Shown: positions 1 to 9,060 of the stretch, piece by piece | How the letters are laid out: the number at the start of each line of letters is the position of its first letter | How positions within the stretch are numbered: the stretch's first letter is position 1 | Origin: Streptomyces sp. DHE7-1 | GTDB taxonomy: Bacteria > Actinomycetota > Actinomycetes > Streptomycetales > Streptomycetaceae | DNA: 64,000 nucleotides | NCBI GenBank assembly: GCA_016432725.1 | Contig: JACJDG010000003.1 | Location: forward strand, 5,114,001 to 5,178,000 | Direction of reading: 5' to 3' | The notes under the pieces: model-generated | What the model saw: the letters and a program-made list of their open reading frames with translations, nothing else | What the model was told of the DNA's origin: nothing | Database searches by the model: none | Position numbers and translations under genes: made by a program

Positions 1-190
1 GGTGCAGTGTCAGCAGCACCCGGCCCCGCTCGGGGTCGAGCACCAGCGCGCTCGCCGTGAGGTGACCGTCCGCGCACGCCTTCCACATGCCGTCCGGGTG
101 GGCCGCCAGATGGTCCAGGTAGGCCTGGCGCAGCTCGTCCTGGCCCTCGTACCCCTTCAGCACGAGGACCGCGTCGTCGTACAGGCTCAC
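1..190 (-). CDS. NUDIX hydrolase, N-terminal part (runs off left edge)
   Basis: About 63 codons are visible, read leftwards from a GTG at 188-190 whose last bases overlap the TGA of the upstream metalloprotease-like gene (GTGA overlap), so the two are probably co-transcribed. The product begins MSLYDDAVLVLKGYEG and continues with a stretch ending in DPERGRVLLTLH, which resembles the beta strand entering a NUDIX fold. The NUDIX box itself lies outside the window, so the family call rests on the N-terminus and on the usual gene order in Streptomyces, where a NUDIX gene follows this zincin-like gene. Confidence 0.6.
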   Translation of the reverse strand, partial: MSLYDDAVLVLKGYEGQDELRQAYLDHLAAHPDGMWKACADGHLTASALVLDPERGRVLLTLH

Positions 191-1623
191 TCGGTGTCGT
201 CGCCCCCGGCCTCGTCGTCCTTCTTCAGGTTCGGCTTCTCACCGGTGCCGCCCGCCGCCTCGCCGAGCATCTTGTCCAGCTCGGAGAAGTCGAGCTGCTC
301 GCGGTGCACGAAGCCGTCCGGGTCGTCCAGGTCGGTGGCCGTCGGCAGCATGTCCGGGTGGGCCCACAGGGCGTCCCGGCCGTCCACCCCGCGCGCGTCC
401 GTGAGCGAGGCCCACAGCCGTGAGGCGTCACGCAGCCGGCGCGGACGCAGCTCCAGGCCGATCAGCGTCGCGAACGTCTGCTCCGCCGGGCCGCCGGTGG
501 CGCGGCGGCGGCGCAGGGTCTCGCGCAGGGCGTCGGCGGACGACAGGCGCGGTTTCGCGGCCGCGTGCACCACCGCGTCCACCCAGCCCTCCACGAGCGC
601 CAGGGCGGTCTCCAGACGGGCCAGGGCCGCCTTCTGCTCGGGCGTGTCCTCCGGCTGGAACATGCCCTGCTGAAGGGCGTCCTGAAGCTGCTCGGGGTTC
701 TGCGGGTCGAACTGCCCGACCACGTCCTCCAGCTTGGCCGTGTCGACCTTGATGCCGCGCGCGTAGCCGTCGACCGCGCCGAACAGGTGCGAGCGCAGCC
801 ACGGCACGTGCGCGAACAGGCGCTGATGAGCCGCCTCGCGCAGGGCCAGGTAGAGCCGGACCTCCTCCTGCGGCACGCCGAGGTCCTTGCCGAACGCCTC
901 CACGTTGGCGGGGAGCAGCGCGGCCTTGCCGGCCGGGCTCAGCGGCAGGCCGATGTCGGTGGAACCGACGACCTCGCCCGCGAGCACGCCCACGGCCTGC
1001 CCGATCTGCGTGCCGAACATGGCCCCGCCCATCGAGCGCATCATGCCGATCAGCGGGCCCGCCATGGCCTGCATCTCCTCCGGCAGGACGTCACCCATGG
1101 CCGCGCCGACCCGCTCGGCGACCGGGTCGACCAGCTCCTGCCAGGCGGGCAGGGTCGCCTCGACCCACTCGGCGCGGGACCAGGCCACCGCCGAGGCCGC
1201 GCCCGACGGCAGGGAGGTCGCGTCGTCCAGCCACAGGTCGGCCAGACGGACGGCTTCCTGGACCGCGGAGCGCTCGGCGCCGCCGATGCTCGCGTCCTTC
1301 ACGCCGTCCGGGGTGCCCTGCGAGACGGTCTGGCGGGCGATCTGCTTGGCCATGTCCCAGTTCACCGGGCCGCCCTCGTAGGAGAGCATCTGGCCGAGCT
1401 GCTGGAACGCGGCGCCCAGGTCGGTGGGGTTCAGGGACCCGAACATCGCTGCGAGCGGGTTGTCGGCGCCGGGGCCGCCAAAGCCTCCGGCTCCGGGCAG
1501 CCCGAAACCGAACGGGTTGGCCGGTCCCTGCTCACCACCGCTCTGCTGGTCCTTCTCCTTGCCCTCGTCGCCGTCCTCCGGCTCCTCCGGCGGAAGGCCG
1601 AATCCGAATGGGGTGTCACTCAC
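187..1623 (-). CDS. Zincin-like putative zinc-dependent metalloprotease (DUF2342 type)
   Basis: Predicted 478 aa. The GTG at 1621-1623 was chosen because it follows a GAGGAA ribosome site by about 6 nt and gives the start VSDTPFGFGLPP; an in-frame ATG 63 nt upstream has no comparable site. The first 75 residues are acidic and Gly/Phe-rich with PFGFGLP present twice, and look disordered. The rest is helical and Met/Ala-rich as in the Zincin_2/DUF2342 family annotated as zinc metallopeptidases. No canonical HExxH is present; the nearest candidate is REAAHQRLF in the middle of the protein. The acidic C-terminus is also low complexity. Function is a family annotation only. No signal peptide is seen. 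The NUDIX gene follows with a 4-nt overlap. Confidence 0.8.
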   Translation of the reverse strand: MSDTPFGFGLPPEEPEDGDEGKEKDQQSGGEQGPANPFGFGLPGAGGFGGPGADNPLAAMFGSLNPTDLGAAFQQLGQMLSYEGGPVNWDMAKQIARQTVSQGTPDGVKDASIGGAERSAVQEAVRLADLWLDDATSLPSGAASAVAWSRAEWVEATLPAWQELVDPVAERVGAAMGDVLPEEMQAMAGPLIGMMRSMGGAMFGTQIGQAVGVLAGEVVGSTDIGLPLSPAGKAALLPANVEAFGKDLGVPQEEVRLYLALREAAHQRLFAHVPWLRSHLFGAVDGYARGIKVDTAKLEDVVGQFDPQNPEQLQDALQQGMFQPEDTPEQKAALARLETALALVEGWVDAVVHAAAKPRLSSADALRETLRRRRATGGPAEQTFATLIGLELRPRRLRDASRLWASLTDARGVDGRDALWAHPDMLPTATDLDDPDGFVHREQLDFSELDKMLGEAAGGTGEKPNLKKDDEAGGDDTE

Positions 1624-1814
1624 GGGATTCCTCGGCTGGTAAGGCCACCGGTTCTCTCCGGCGGCGCGGCTGCCCGACGTCACCACCCAGCGTAGACACC
1701 CGGACCCGATCGGGCCTCGGTGCTTCGCCCACGGAAAGCCTGCGGCAGGATGGATGCACCTGGTACGTGCGCCTCAGTCGCGCCCGTACCGAAGACAACC
1801 GCTGGAGACGCCCG

Positions 1815-2975
1815 GTGAGTTCCCCAGATCCGCAGGTTCGCGCAGCGCGAAACCATACAGACCGCCCGTCGCCCGACCACGGTCCCGCGACCACGGCGCG
1901 GCGCGCCGACGGGACGACCGCCGTGCGCGGGCCCGTCGTGGCGGTCACCGGCGCGGCCGCCGGGATCGGCGCCATGCTCACCGAGCGGCTCGCCGCCGCC
2001 GAGGAGATCAAGCAGGTCATCGCCATCGACGAGCGGCGCGGGGAGTGCGACGCCGCGCAGTGGCACATCCTGGACGTGCGCGACCCGGCGATCGCGGACA
2101 AGCTGCGGGGCGCGGACGTCGTGGTGCACCTCGCGCTCGACCTCGACCTGGAGACCGATCCGGCGGCCCGCACCGCCTACAACGTCCGGGGCACGCAGAC
2201 CGTGCTGACCGCCGCCGCGGCGGCCGGAGTGCACCGGGTCGTGCTGTGCACCTCCGCGATGGTCTACGGGGCGCTGCCGGAGAACGAGCTGCCCCTGTCG
2301 GAGGACGCCGAGCTGCGGGCGACGGCCGAGGCCACCGGCGTCGGGGACCTGCTGGAGATCGAGCGGCTGGCCCGGCGCGCCCCCCGCGCGCATCCGGGGC
2401 TGAACGTGACCGTGGTGCGGCCCGCGGTGCTGGTGGGAGGCACCGACACCGCGCTGACCCGGTACTTCGAGTCGCCCCGGCTGCTCGTGGTCGCCGGATC
2501 GCGTCCGGCCTGGCAGTTCTGCCACGTCGAGGACCTGTGCGCCGCCCTGGAGTACGCCGTCCTGGAGAAGGTGGACGGGGAGCTGGCGGTCGGCTGCGAC
2601 GGATGGCTGGAGCAGGAGGAGGTCGAGGAGCTGACCGGGATCCGGCGGATGGAACTGCCGTCGGCGGTCGCCCTGGGCGCCGCCGCCCGGCTGCACCGGA
2701 TCGGCCTCACCCCGTCCCCGGCGGGCGACCTGGCGTACACGATGTACCCCTGGGTGGTCAGCGGGAGCCGGCTGCACGACGCCGGGTGGCGGCCCCGCTG
2801 GACCAACGAGGAGGTGCTGGCGGAGCTGCTGGCGGAGGTCTCCGGGCGGCACACGGTCGCCGGACGCCGGCTGGGACGCAAGGACGCCACGGCCGCGGGC
2901 GCGGCGGGGGCGACGGTGGCCCTGCTGGGCGCCGCCGCGGTGGTGCGGCGGGCCCGCAAGGCCCGCCGCAGGTGA
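1815..2975 (+). CDS. SDR-family NAD(P)-dependent epimerase/dehydratase-like protein with C-terminal membrane anchor
   Basis: Predicted 386 aa from GTG 1815, preceded by CTGGAG about 9 nt upstream. A roughly 45-residue variable N-terminus leads into a Rossmann motif VAVTGAAAGIGAML and later an extended-SDR segment with CTSAMVYGALPENE, where the VYG tyrosine sits as in epimerases, although the usual lysine four residues later is missing. The last 30 residues form a hydrophobic Ala/Gly/Val helix (GAAGATVALLGAAAVV) ending in RRARKARRR, so the protein is probably held on the cytoplasmic face of the membrane. Substrate unknown. It is transcribed divergently from the metalloprotease-like gene. Family certain; catalytic competence uncertain. 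Confidence 0.85.
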   Translation: MSSPDPQVRAARNHTDRPSPDHGPATTARRADGTTAVRGPVVAVTGAAAGIGAMLTERLAAAEEIKQVIAIDERRGECDAAQWHILDVRDPAIADKLRGADVVVHLALDLDLETDPAARTAYNVRGTQTVLTAAAAAGVHRVVLCTSAMVYGALPENELPLSEDAELRATAEATGVGDLLEIERLARRAPRAHPGLNVTVVRPAVLVGGTDTALTRYFESPRLLVVAGSRPAWQFCHVEDLCAALEYAVLEKVDGELAVGCDGWLEQEEVEELTGIRRMELPSAVALGAAARLHRIGLTPSPAGDLAYTMYPWVVSGSRLHDAGWRPRWTNEEVLAELLAEVSGRHTVAGRRLGRKDATAAGAAGATVALLGAAAVVRRARKARRR

Positions 2976-2998
2976 GATCCGGAGGGCTCCGGGCGAGG

Positions 2999-3057
2999 GG
3001 CTCCGTGAGCCGCCGCGTGCCGCCCACCCCGTGGCTCCGTGAGCCGCCGCGTGCCGC
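2999..3057. repeat. Two tandem copies of a 25-bp direct repeat, each an inverted repeat
   Basis: Copies at 2999-3023 and 3033-3057 are identical over 25 bp with a 34-bp period. Each copy carries GGCTC-CGT-GAGCC, a 5-bp stem with a 3-nt loop. They lie between the SDR stop and moaE, so they could act as a weak terminator or mRNA-stability element, or be a local duplication. No T-run follows. Confidence 0.8.
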
Positions 3058-3147
3058 ACGGCCTGTAGGAGGCTCCAAGCCACCCCGCGCGCGAGCCTGG
3101 TGAAAGTCGTATTCCGGTGGGGCGGGGGTGTGCGGCACGATGGGGGC

Positions 3148-3609
<462 letters not shown>

Positions 3610-3737
3610 CCGCCGTCACCGTCGGCGCACCGGCCCGCCCGGTTGCGTAACCACCCCCCTCGCGTGAGCGTTGTCAGTGCGAATGGTTAATCTGCTGATC
3701 AGTCAGTCGCGGACGCTCATGGGGTTGGGAGGTCGGC

Positions 3738-3914
3738 ATGGCGGCGCTCGCCTGGTTGCTGATTCCGCTGGTTGCCGCGGTCGCGGCCGGACTGTGGGGG
3801 AGTTGGGCCAATCGGACCCGGAGAATCCGCAGCGACGGTCCCGAGCTGGACGGCTACGCGCGGTTCCGCGAGGCCATGGAGAAGAAGTCCCACTCCGGCG
3901 CCCCCGGCGCCTGA
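3738..3914 (+). CDS. Small single-pass membrane protein (58 aa), function unknown
   Basis: ATG at 3738 follows GGGAGG by 5 nt, a good ribosome site, and the frame closes at TGA 3912-3914. The product starts MAALAWLLIPLVAAVAAGLW, a clear transmembrane helix, followed by SWANRTRRIRSDGPELDGY and a charged amphipathic tail with FREAMEKK. It sits 51 nt upstream of the PDZ-Lon protease in the same direction, suggesting co-transcription. I recognise the shape as a conserved small protein in this position in streptomycetes but know no function. Confidence 0.75.
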   Translation: MAALAWLLIPLVAAVAAGLWGSWANRTRRIRSDGPELDGYARFREAMEKKSHSGAPGA

Positions 3915-3965
3915 GGAGTGGTGCCCTGACGGTGCGCTGACAGAGGCGTCCCGTACTGTCGTGGC

Positions 3966-5063
3966 ATGCCACGCCGCACCGCGACGATGCTCGCCTCCAC
4001 CCTGATGCTGATCGCGCTCCTGTGCGCGGGTGTGCTCATCCCCGTGCCGTACGCGGAGATGTCTCCCGGGCCGACCGTGAACACGCTCGGGGAGCACGAC
4101 GGCGAGCCGGTGCTGCAGATCTCCGGCCACAGGACGTACGCGACGGACGGTCACCTGAACATGACCACCGTCCGCGTCACCAGCGCCGACTTCCGGATGA
4201 ACCTGGTGGAGGCCGTCTACGGCTGGCTGGCGCACGACAGCAAGATCGTGCCGCACGACACTCTCTACCCGGACGGCAAGACCGAGCAGCAGTCCACCCA
4301 GGAGAACGCCGAGGAGTTCAGCCAGTCCCAGGAGAGCGCCAAGGTCGCCGCCCTGAAGGAACTGGGCGTCCCGGTGAAGTCCTGGGTGATCGTCTCCACC
4401 GTCGTCAAGGGCTCCCCGGCCGAGGGCCGGCTGCACGCGGGCGACGTGATCAAGGCCGTGGACGGGACGGCCGTCGGGCAGCCGTCCGACGTCGCCCGGT
4501 TCGTCACCCGGCACAAGCCCGGCCAGAAGGTCGTCTTCACCGTCGTCCCGGCCAAGGAACAGGCCGCCGCCGAGAAGCAGCACAGGACGGCGGCGAAGAC
4601 CCGCGACGTCGCCCTCACGACGGCGACCTCCCACGACAGCGGCGCCCGGCGCGCCATCGTCGGGATCTCCGCCGGCACCGACCACACCTTCCCGTTCAGC
4701 ATCGACATCAAGCTCGCCGACGTCGGCGGGCCCAGCGCCGGACTGATGTTCGCACTCGGCATCTACGACAAGCTCACCCCGGGCAGCCTCACCGGCGGGA
4801 ACTTCGTCGCCGGCACCGGCACCATCGACGACAAGGGGACGGTCGGGCCGATCGGCGGCATCGAGATGAAGACCGTCGGCGCCCGCAACAAGGGCGCCCG
4901 GTACTTCCTCACCCCCGCCGACAACTGCGCGGCAGCCGCCAAGGACACCCCGAGCGGGCTCACGCTCGTCAAGGTGAAGACCATCGGCGACGCGCTCGGC
5001 GCCCTGAAGGACATCCGCGGCGGCGACACCGCCGCCCTGCCGAAGTGCACCGCCAAGAGCTGA
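3966..5063 (+). CDS. Membrane-anchored PDZ-domain Lon-type (S16) serine protease, YlbL-like
   Basis: Predicted 365 aa. A hydrophobic N-terminal segment (residues 5-28, LASTLMLIALLCAGVLIPV) anchors the protein with its body outside the membrane. Residues about 115-200 form a PDZ domain (VVKGSPAEGRLHAGDVIKAVDG). The C-terminal Lon proteolytic domain has the catalytic serine in DVGGPSAGLMFALGIYDKL and the catalytic lysine in GGIEMKTVGARNKGA, the Ser-Lys dyad of S16 peptidases. Length and order match the bacterial YlbL family, proposed to remove or regulate membrane or secreted proteins. A short gap separates it from the 58-aa membrane protein upstream. Confidence 0.92.
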   Translation: MPRRTATMLASTLMLIALLCAGVLIPVPYAEMSPGPTVNTLGEHDGEPVLQISGHRTYATDGHLNMTTVRVTSADFRMNLVEAVYGWLAHDSKIVPHDTLYPDGKTEQQSTQENAEEFSQSQESAKVAALKELGVPVKSWVIVSTVVKGSPAEGRLHAGDVIKAVDGTAVGQPSDVARFVTRHKPGQKVVFTVVPAKEQAAAEKQHRTAAKTRDVALTTATSHDSGARRAIVGISAGTDHTFPFSIDIKLADVGGPSAGLMFALGIYDKLTPGSLTGGNFVAGTGTIDDKGTVGPIGGIEMKTVGARNKGARYFLTPADNCAAAAKDTPSGLTLVKVKTIGDALGALKDIRGGDTAALPKCTAKS

Positions 5064-5085
5064 CCGGCGGCCCCGGGACACGGCT

Positions 5086-5116
5086 GGGGGCGCCCCCGAT
5101 CACCGGGAGCGCCCCC
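5086..5116. terminator. Hairpin between convergent genes (putative bidirectional terminator)
   Basis: GGGGGCGC at 5086-5093 pairs with GCGCCCCC at 5109-5116 around an interrupted CCCCG/CGGG inner stem. It lies 22 nt after the Lon-type protease stop and 18 nt before the end of the convergent PPA1309-type gene. No long T-run, which is usual for Streptomyces terminators. Confidence 0.6.
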
Positions 5117-5134
5117 ATCGCCGTACCGGGGTGA

Positions 5135-5677
5135 TCAGTCCGCGAAGGTCGCCGCCAGCGCCTCGGCCAGGCCCGGCACCAGCTCCGGCCCCGTCAGGAC
5201 CTCCGTCGAGGAGTCCTTCTCGCGCAGGCGCAGCGCCGACTCGCGGCCGCCGTCGCGCAGCACCGCCACCGTCATACGGACCTCCTGGCGCTCGGGGTGC
5301 TCCGCCACCCACTTCGCCAGCTTGGCCTCGCTCAGGCCCTTCGGCACCTGCGCCTCGGCGGACGGCGGCAGCATCAGGCGCTCCACGGTGAGCGCGCAGC
5401 CCACCACCGCGTCCGGCCAGGCGATGGTGCCGAGGAACTCGTCGAGCGCCTTGTCCGCCGGAACCTCGTCCTGCTCGATCGGGGTGAGGCCGGCCGCCTC
5501 GGACTCGTCGTCGAGGCCGAGCTGGGTGGCGAGCGAGGGTTCCTGGGCCCGCAGTCGTGCGGTGTCTACGAGGGCGAAGAGGCGGGCGGGCTGGTCCCAG
5601 CCGAGGCCGGAGGCGTACTCGTCGATCTCGAGTACGGCCCGGGTGAGCGGGTTCGCTGCCATGGGAGTGTTGGACAT
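5135..5677 (-). CDS. PPA1309-type conserved actinobacterial protein
   Basis: Predicted 180 aa from the ATG at 5675-5677 (MSNTPMAANPLTRAVLEIDEYASG). The frame stays open upstream into the divergent gene, but similarity expectations and composition point to this start. The protein has WDQPARLFALVDTARLR near the N-terminus, ALDEFLGTIAWPDAVVGCALTVERL in the middle and an acidic helical C-terminus ending LAEALAATFAD. It is soluble, without recognisable catalytic motifs. This family is widespread next to UPF0182 genes in actinobacteria; the role is unknown. Transcribed divergently from the UPF0182 gene across about 150 bp. Confidence 0.85.
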   Translation of the reverse strand: MSNTPMAANPLTRAVLEIDEYASGLGWDQPARLFALVDTARLRAQEPSLATQLGLDDESEAAGLTPIEQDEVPADKALDEFLGTIAWPDAVVGCALTVERLMLPPSAEAQVPKGLSEAKLAKWVAEHPERQEVRMTVAVLRDGGRESALRLREKDSSTEVLTGPELVPGLAEALAATFAD

Positions 5678-5711
5678 GGTCACAATCCTGCCTCGTTCCC
5701 GGGCGGAATCG

Positions 5712-5737
5712 GGAACCGAGTGAACCGTGAGTAAGTT
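5712..5737 (+). promoter_or_regulatory. Possible ECF-type promoter (GGAAC-N18-GTT) before the UPF0182 gene
   Basis: GGAAC at 5712-5716 and GTT at 5735-5737 are separated by exactly 18 nt, one mismatch from the SigR consensus GGAAT-N18-GTT; the GGAAC element also resembles SigE -35 elements. It lies about 90 nt upstream of the UPF0182 start. A single degenerate match, so low confidence. Confidence 0.3.
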
Positions 5738-5828
5738 GCATAGGTGTGGCCCGCGATCACGGGGGCCTCGGCCGGCCCGTGAGAACGGGGGGCCTGACGT
5801 ATCGACAGCGAACTTCGAGGTGCGCACC

Positions 5829-8737
5829 TTGGCTTTCCAGATGCCGGACCGCGGCGGAGGCCCGACGGGGCCACGGATCAGAGCGGGACGCCCGTCCCGG
5901 CGGGCCCGGGCCCTGCTCATGACGCTGGGCGTCCTCGCCGTCCTCGGCATGGTGTTCACCATGTTCGCGGGCTTCTGGACGGACTGGCTGTGGTACCGGT
6001 CGGTGCACTACTCGTCCGTGTTCACCACCACGCTGTGGACCAAGATCGGGCTGTTCTTCGTCTTCGGGCTGCTGATGGCCGTCGCCGTCGGCCTCAACAT
6101 CTGGCTGGCCCACCGGCTGCGGCCCCGCTGAGCGCCATGTCCATGGAGCAGCAGAGCCTCGACCGCTACCGGATGGGCATCGCGCCGTACAAGACCTGGC
6201 TGCTGCTCGCCGTCGCCTGTCTCGTCGGTCTGATCGCCGGCGCCTCCGCGGCCGGACAGTGGCGCACCTGGCTGATGTGGGTCAACGGCGTGCCCTTCCA
6301 CCAGAAGGACCCGCAGTTCCACCTCGACGTCTCCTTCTACGCCTTCGACCTGCCCTGGTACCGGTTCCTGCTCGGCTTCGGCTTCGCCACCGCGATCCTG
6401 TGCCTGATCGCCGCCGCGCTCACCCACTACCTGTACGGCGGGCTGCGCGTCACGAGTCCGGGCGCGCGCGCCACCGCCGCCGCGACCGGGCACCTGTCGG
6501 TGCTCCTCGGCATCTTCGTGGCGCTGAAGGCGGTCGCCTACTGGCTCGACCGGTACGGGCTCGCCGTCAAGTCCAGCGACTTCAAGGCGACCGGCAACTG
6601 GACCGGCCTGCGCTACGTCGACGCCAACGCCTACCTGCCGGCCAAGACGATCCTGTTCTGCATCGCCGTCATCTGCGCGCTGCTGTTCTTCGCCACCCTG
6701 TGGCGGCGCACCTGGCAGCTTCCGGTCATCGGCTTCGGCCTGATGGTCCTCTCCGCGATCCTGATCGGCGGCCTGTACCCGGCCATCGTGCAGAAGTTCC
6801 AGGTGCAGCCCAACGAGCAGGCCAAGGAAGCCCCGTACGTACAGAAGAACCTGGAGGCGACCCGCGAGGCGTACGGGATCGACGACACCAAGGTCACCGA
6901 GTACGCCGGCAAGTCCACCACGGCGGACAAGACCGAGCTGCGCGACAAGGTCGGCGACACGGCGAGCATTCGCATCATGGACCCGAACGTCGTCTCGCCG
7001 ACGTTCCAGCAGCTGCAGCAGATCAAGGGCTACTACGGGTTCCCGGCCAACCTCGACGTCGACCGGTACGCCAAGGACGGCAAGGAGCAGGACACCGTCA
7101 TCGGCCTGCGTGAGCTGAACCTGAGCGGCATCCCCAAGAACAACTGGATCAACGACCACTTCCGCTACACGCACGGCTACGGCGCGGTCGCCGCCAAGGG
7201 CACCGAGGCCGACTCCGAGGGCCGCCCGGTCTTCACCGAGAAGAACCTGCCGTCCGAGGGCTCCCTCGGCAGCTACAAGCAGCAGATCTACTACGGCGAG
7301 AAGACCACCACGTACTCGATCGTCGGCGGCCCCCAGAAGGAGGTCGACTACTCCGACAACGAGCGCGAGAAGACCACCAGCTACCAGGGCAGGAGCGGGG
7401 TCAACCTCGACAGCCCGGTCAACCGGGCCGCGTACGCGGTGGCGTTCAACGAGCCGCAGATCCTCTACTCGGGCGCGATCGGCAAGGGCTCGCGGATCCT
7501 GTACAACCGCACCCCCAAGGAGCGCGTCGAGGCGGTGGCTCCCTGGCTGACCATCGACGGTGACGCCTACCCGGCCGTGGTGAACCACCGCATCCAGTGG
7601 ATCGTCGACGCGTACACGACCACCAACGGCTATCCGTACGCATCCCGTACGACGCTCGGTGACACGACGGCAGACTCGCTGACCGCGACGAACAACTCCC
7701 GTGCGGTGGTGGCCCAGCAGAACCAGGTCAACTACATCCGCAACTCGGTGAAGGCGACCGTCGACGCGTACACCGGCGAGGTCAAGCTCTACCAGTGGGA
7801 CACCGCGGACCCCGTGCTGAAGACCTGGATGAAGGCCTTCCCCGGGACGGTCCAGCCGCGCGCGGACATCTCCGGGGACCTGATGCAGCATCTGCGCTAC
7901 CCGCAGGACCTGTTCAAGGTCCAGCGCGAGCTGCTCACCCGCTACCACGTGACCGACGCACAGACCTTCCTCAGCGGCAGCGAGGTGTGGGAGGTGCCCG
8001 ACGACCCGTCGAACGACTCCGGCAACGCGGTGCCGCCGTACTACCTGAGCATGAAGATGCCGGACCAGAGTGCCCAGGCGTTCTCGCTGACGACGACGTT
8101 CACACCGAACGGGCGGGACAACCTCAGCGCCTTCATGGCCGTCGACTCCGACCCGGGCACGAGCGACTACGGCAAGATCAGAGTCCTCAAGCTGCCGGCG
8201 AGCACCACCGTCTACGGCCCCAAGCAGGTGCAGAGCCAGTTCAACTCGGAGTCGGACATCGCCGAGACCATCAGCCTGCTGAGCAGAGGCCACTCCAAGG
8301 TCGAGTACGGCAACCTGCTGACGGTGCCCCTGGACGGGGGACTGCTCTACGCGGAGCCCGTCTACGTCCGTGGCGGTTCGCTGAAGTACCCCCTGCTGCG
8401 CAAGGTGCTGGTCACCTACGAGGGCAGGACCGCGTTCGAGAACACCCTGGACGAGGCGCTGAACAAGGTGTTCGGGGTCGAGGGTTCGACCACGCCGCCG
8501 AAGACCGGGGACAACCCGCCCGACACCGGCGACCCGACGGTCAGGCAGGCGCTCGACGACGCCCAGAAGGCGTTCGAGGCCGGGCAGGAGGCCCTGCAGA
8601 AGCCGAAGCCGGACTGGTCCGCGTACGCCAAGGCGCAGGACGATCTCGAGGCCGCGCTGAAGCGGGCCGAGGAGGCGCAGGCCAAGGCCGACAAGGCCGC
8701 GGGTGGCGACAAGAGCGGGGGCGGCGGCAAGAGCTGA
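5829..8737 (+). CDS. UPF0182 (COG1615) large integral membrane protein; frameshifted in this sequence
   Basis: With one base restored this is about 969 aa. The reading frame from TTG 5829 (LAFQMPDRGGG) encodes the first two membrane segments and stops at a TGA in LAHRLRPR*, while the -1 frame continues directly as LSAMSMEQQSLDRYRMG and runs to 8737. The break is in CCCC at 6122-6127 and one extra C restores RPPLSAMS. TTG was chosen because a GAGG lies about 10 nt upstream; ATG 5841 is the alternative. Seven or so transmembrane helices fill the first 300 residues, a large extracytoplasmic domain follows, and a low-complexity Pro/Asp then Ala/Lys coiled tail ends it. Function unknown. Confidence 0.88.
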
Positions 8738-8779
8738 TCAAGGCCACCCCCGCGCCGTGATACGGTTGCTGAACAACGG

Positions 8780-8853
8780 CGCGGGGTGGAGCAGCTCGGT
8801 AGCTCGCTGGGCTCATAACCCAGAGGTCGCAGGTTCAAATCCTGTCCCCGCTA
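8780..8853 (+). tRNA. Initiator tRNA-fMet (CAT), copy 1
   Basis: The 74-nt sequence folds as a complete cloverleaf: acceptor CGCGGGG with CCCCGCT, anticodon stem CTGGG/CCCAG with loop CTCATAA (anticodon CAT), T arm CAGGTTCAAATCCTG. Position 1 C faces T72, leaving the acceptor end unpaired, and three consecutive G:C pairs close the anticodon loop, both hallmarks of initiator tRNA. The CCA end is not encoded. A strong hairpin follows. Confidence 0.97.
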
Positions 8854-8861
8854 CTGAAGAC

Positions 8862-8896
8862 GAAGGCCCGGATTCCTTACAGGGATCCGGGCCTTC
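8862..8896 (+). terminator. Terminator hairpin after initiator tRNA copy 1
   Basis: GAAGGCCCGGATTCC (8862-8876) pairs with GGGATCCGGGCCTTC (8882-8896), 15 bp with one G-T pair and a 5-nt loop, immediately downstream of the tRNA. Confidence 0.85.
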
Positions 8897-9060
8897 GTGG
8901 TGTGCGAACTCATGTACAGATCGGGAGGACGGCCGCGCCGCCGTGGGGAGTTGGGCTGTCTGTGTTTGACTTATCTCTCTGTGGGCATGTCGACAAAACG
9001 CTGAAGTGACCTCACGGGCTGCGGTATACCGGGTGTACCCAGGTTGCAGGTGGTGCGACG

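Noticed and set aside
6008..8293. A 761-codon minus-strand frame over the UPF0182 gene
   Set aside because: It has the Val/Asp/Arg-rich composition of a shadow frame and no motif, while the plus strand shows membrane helices.
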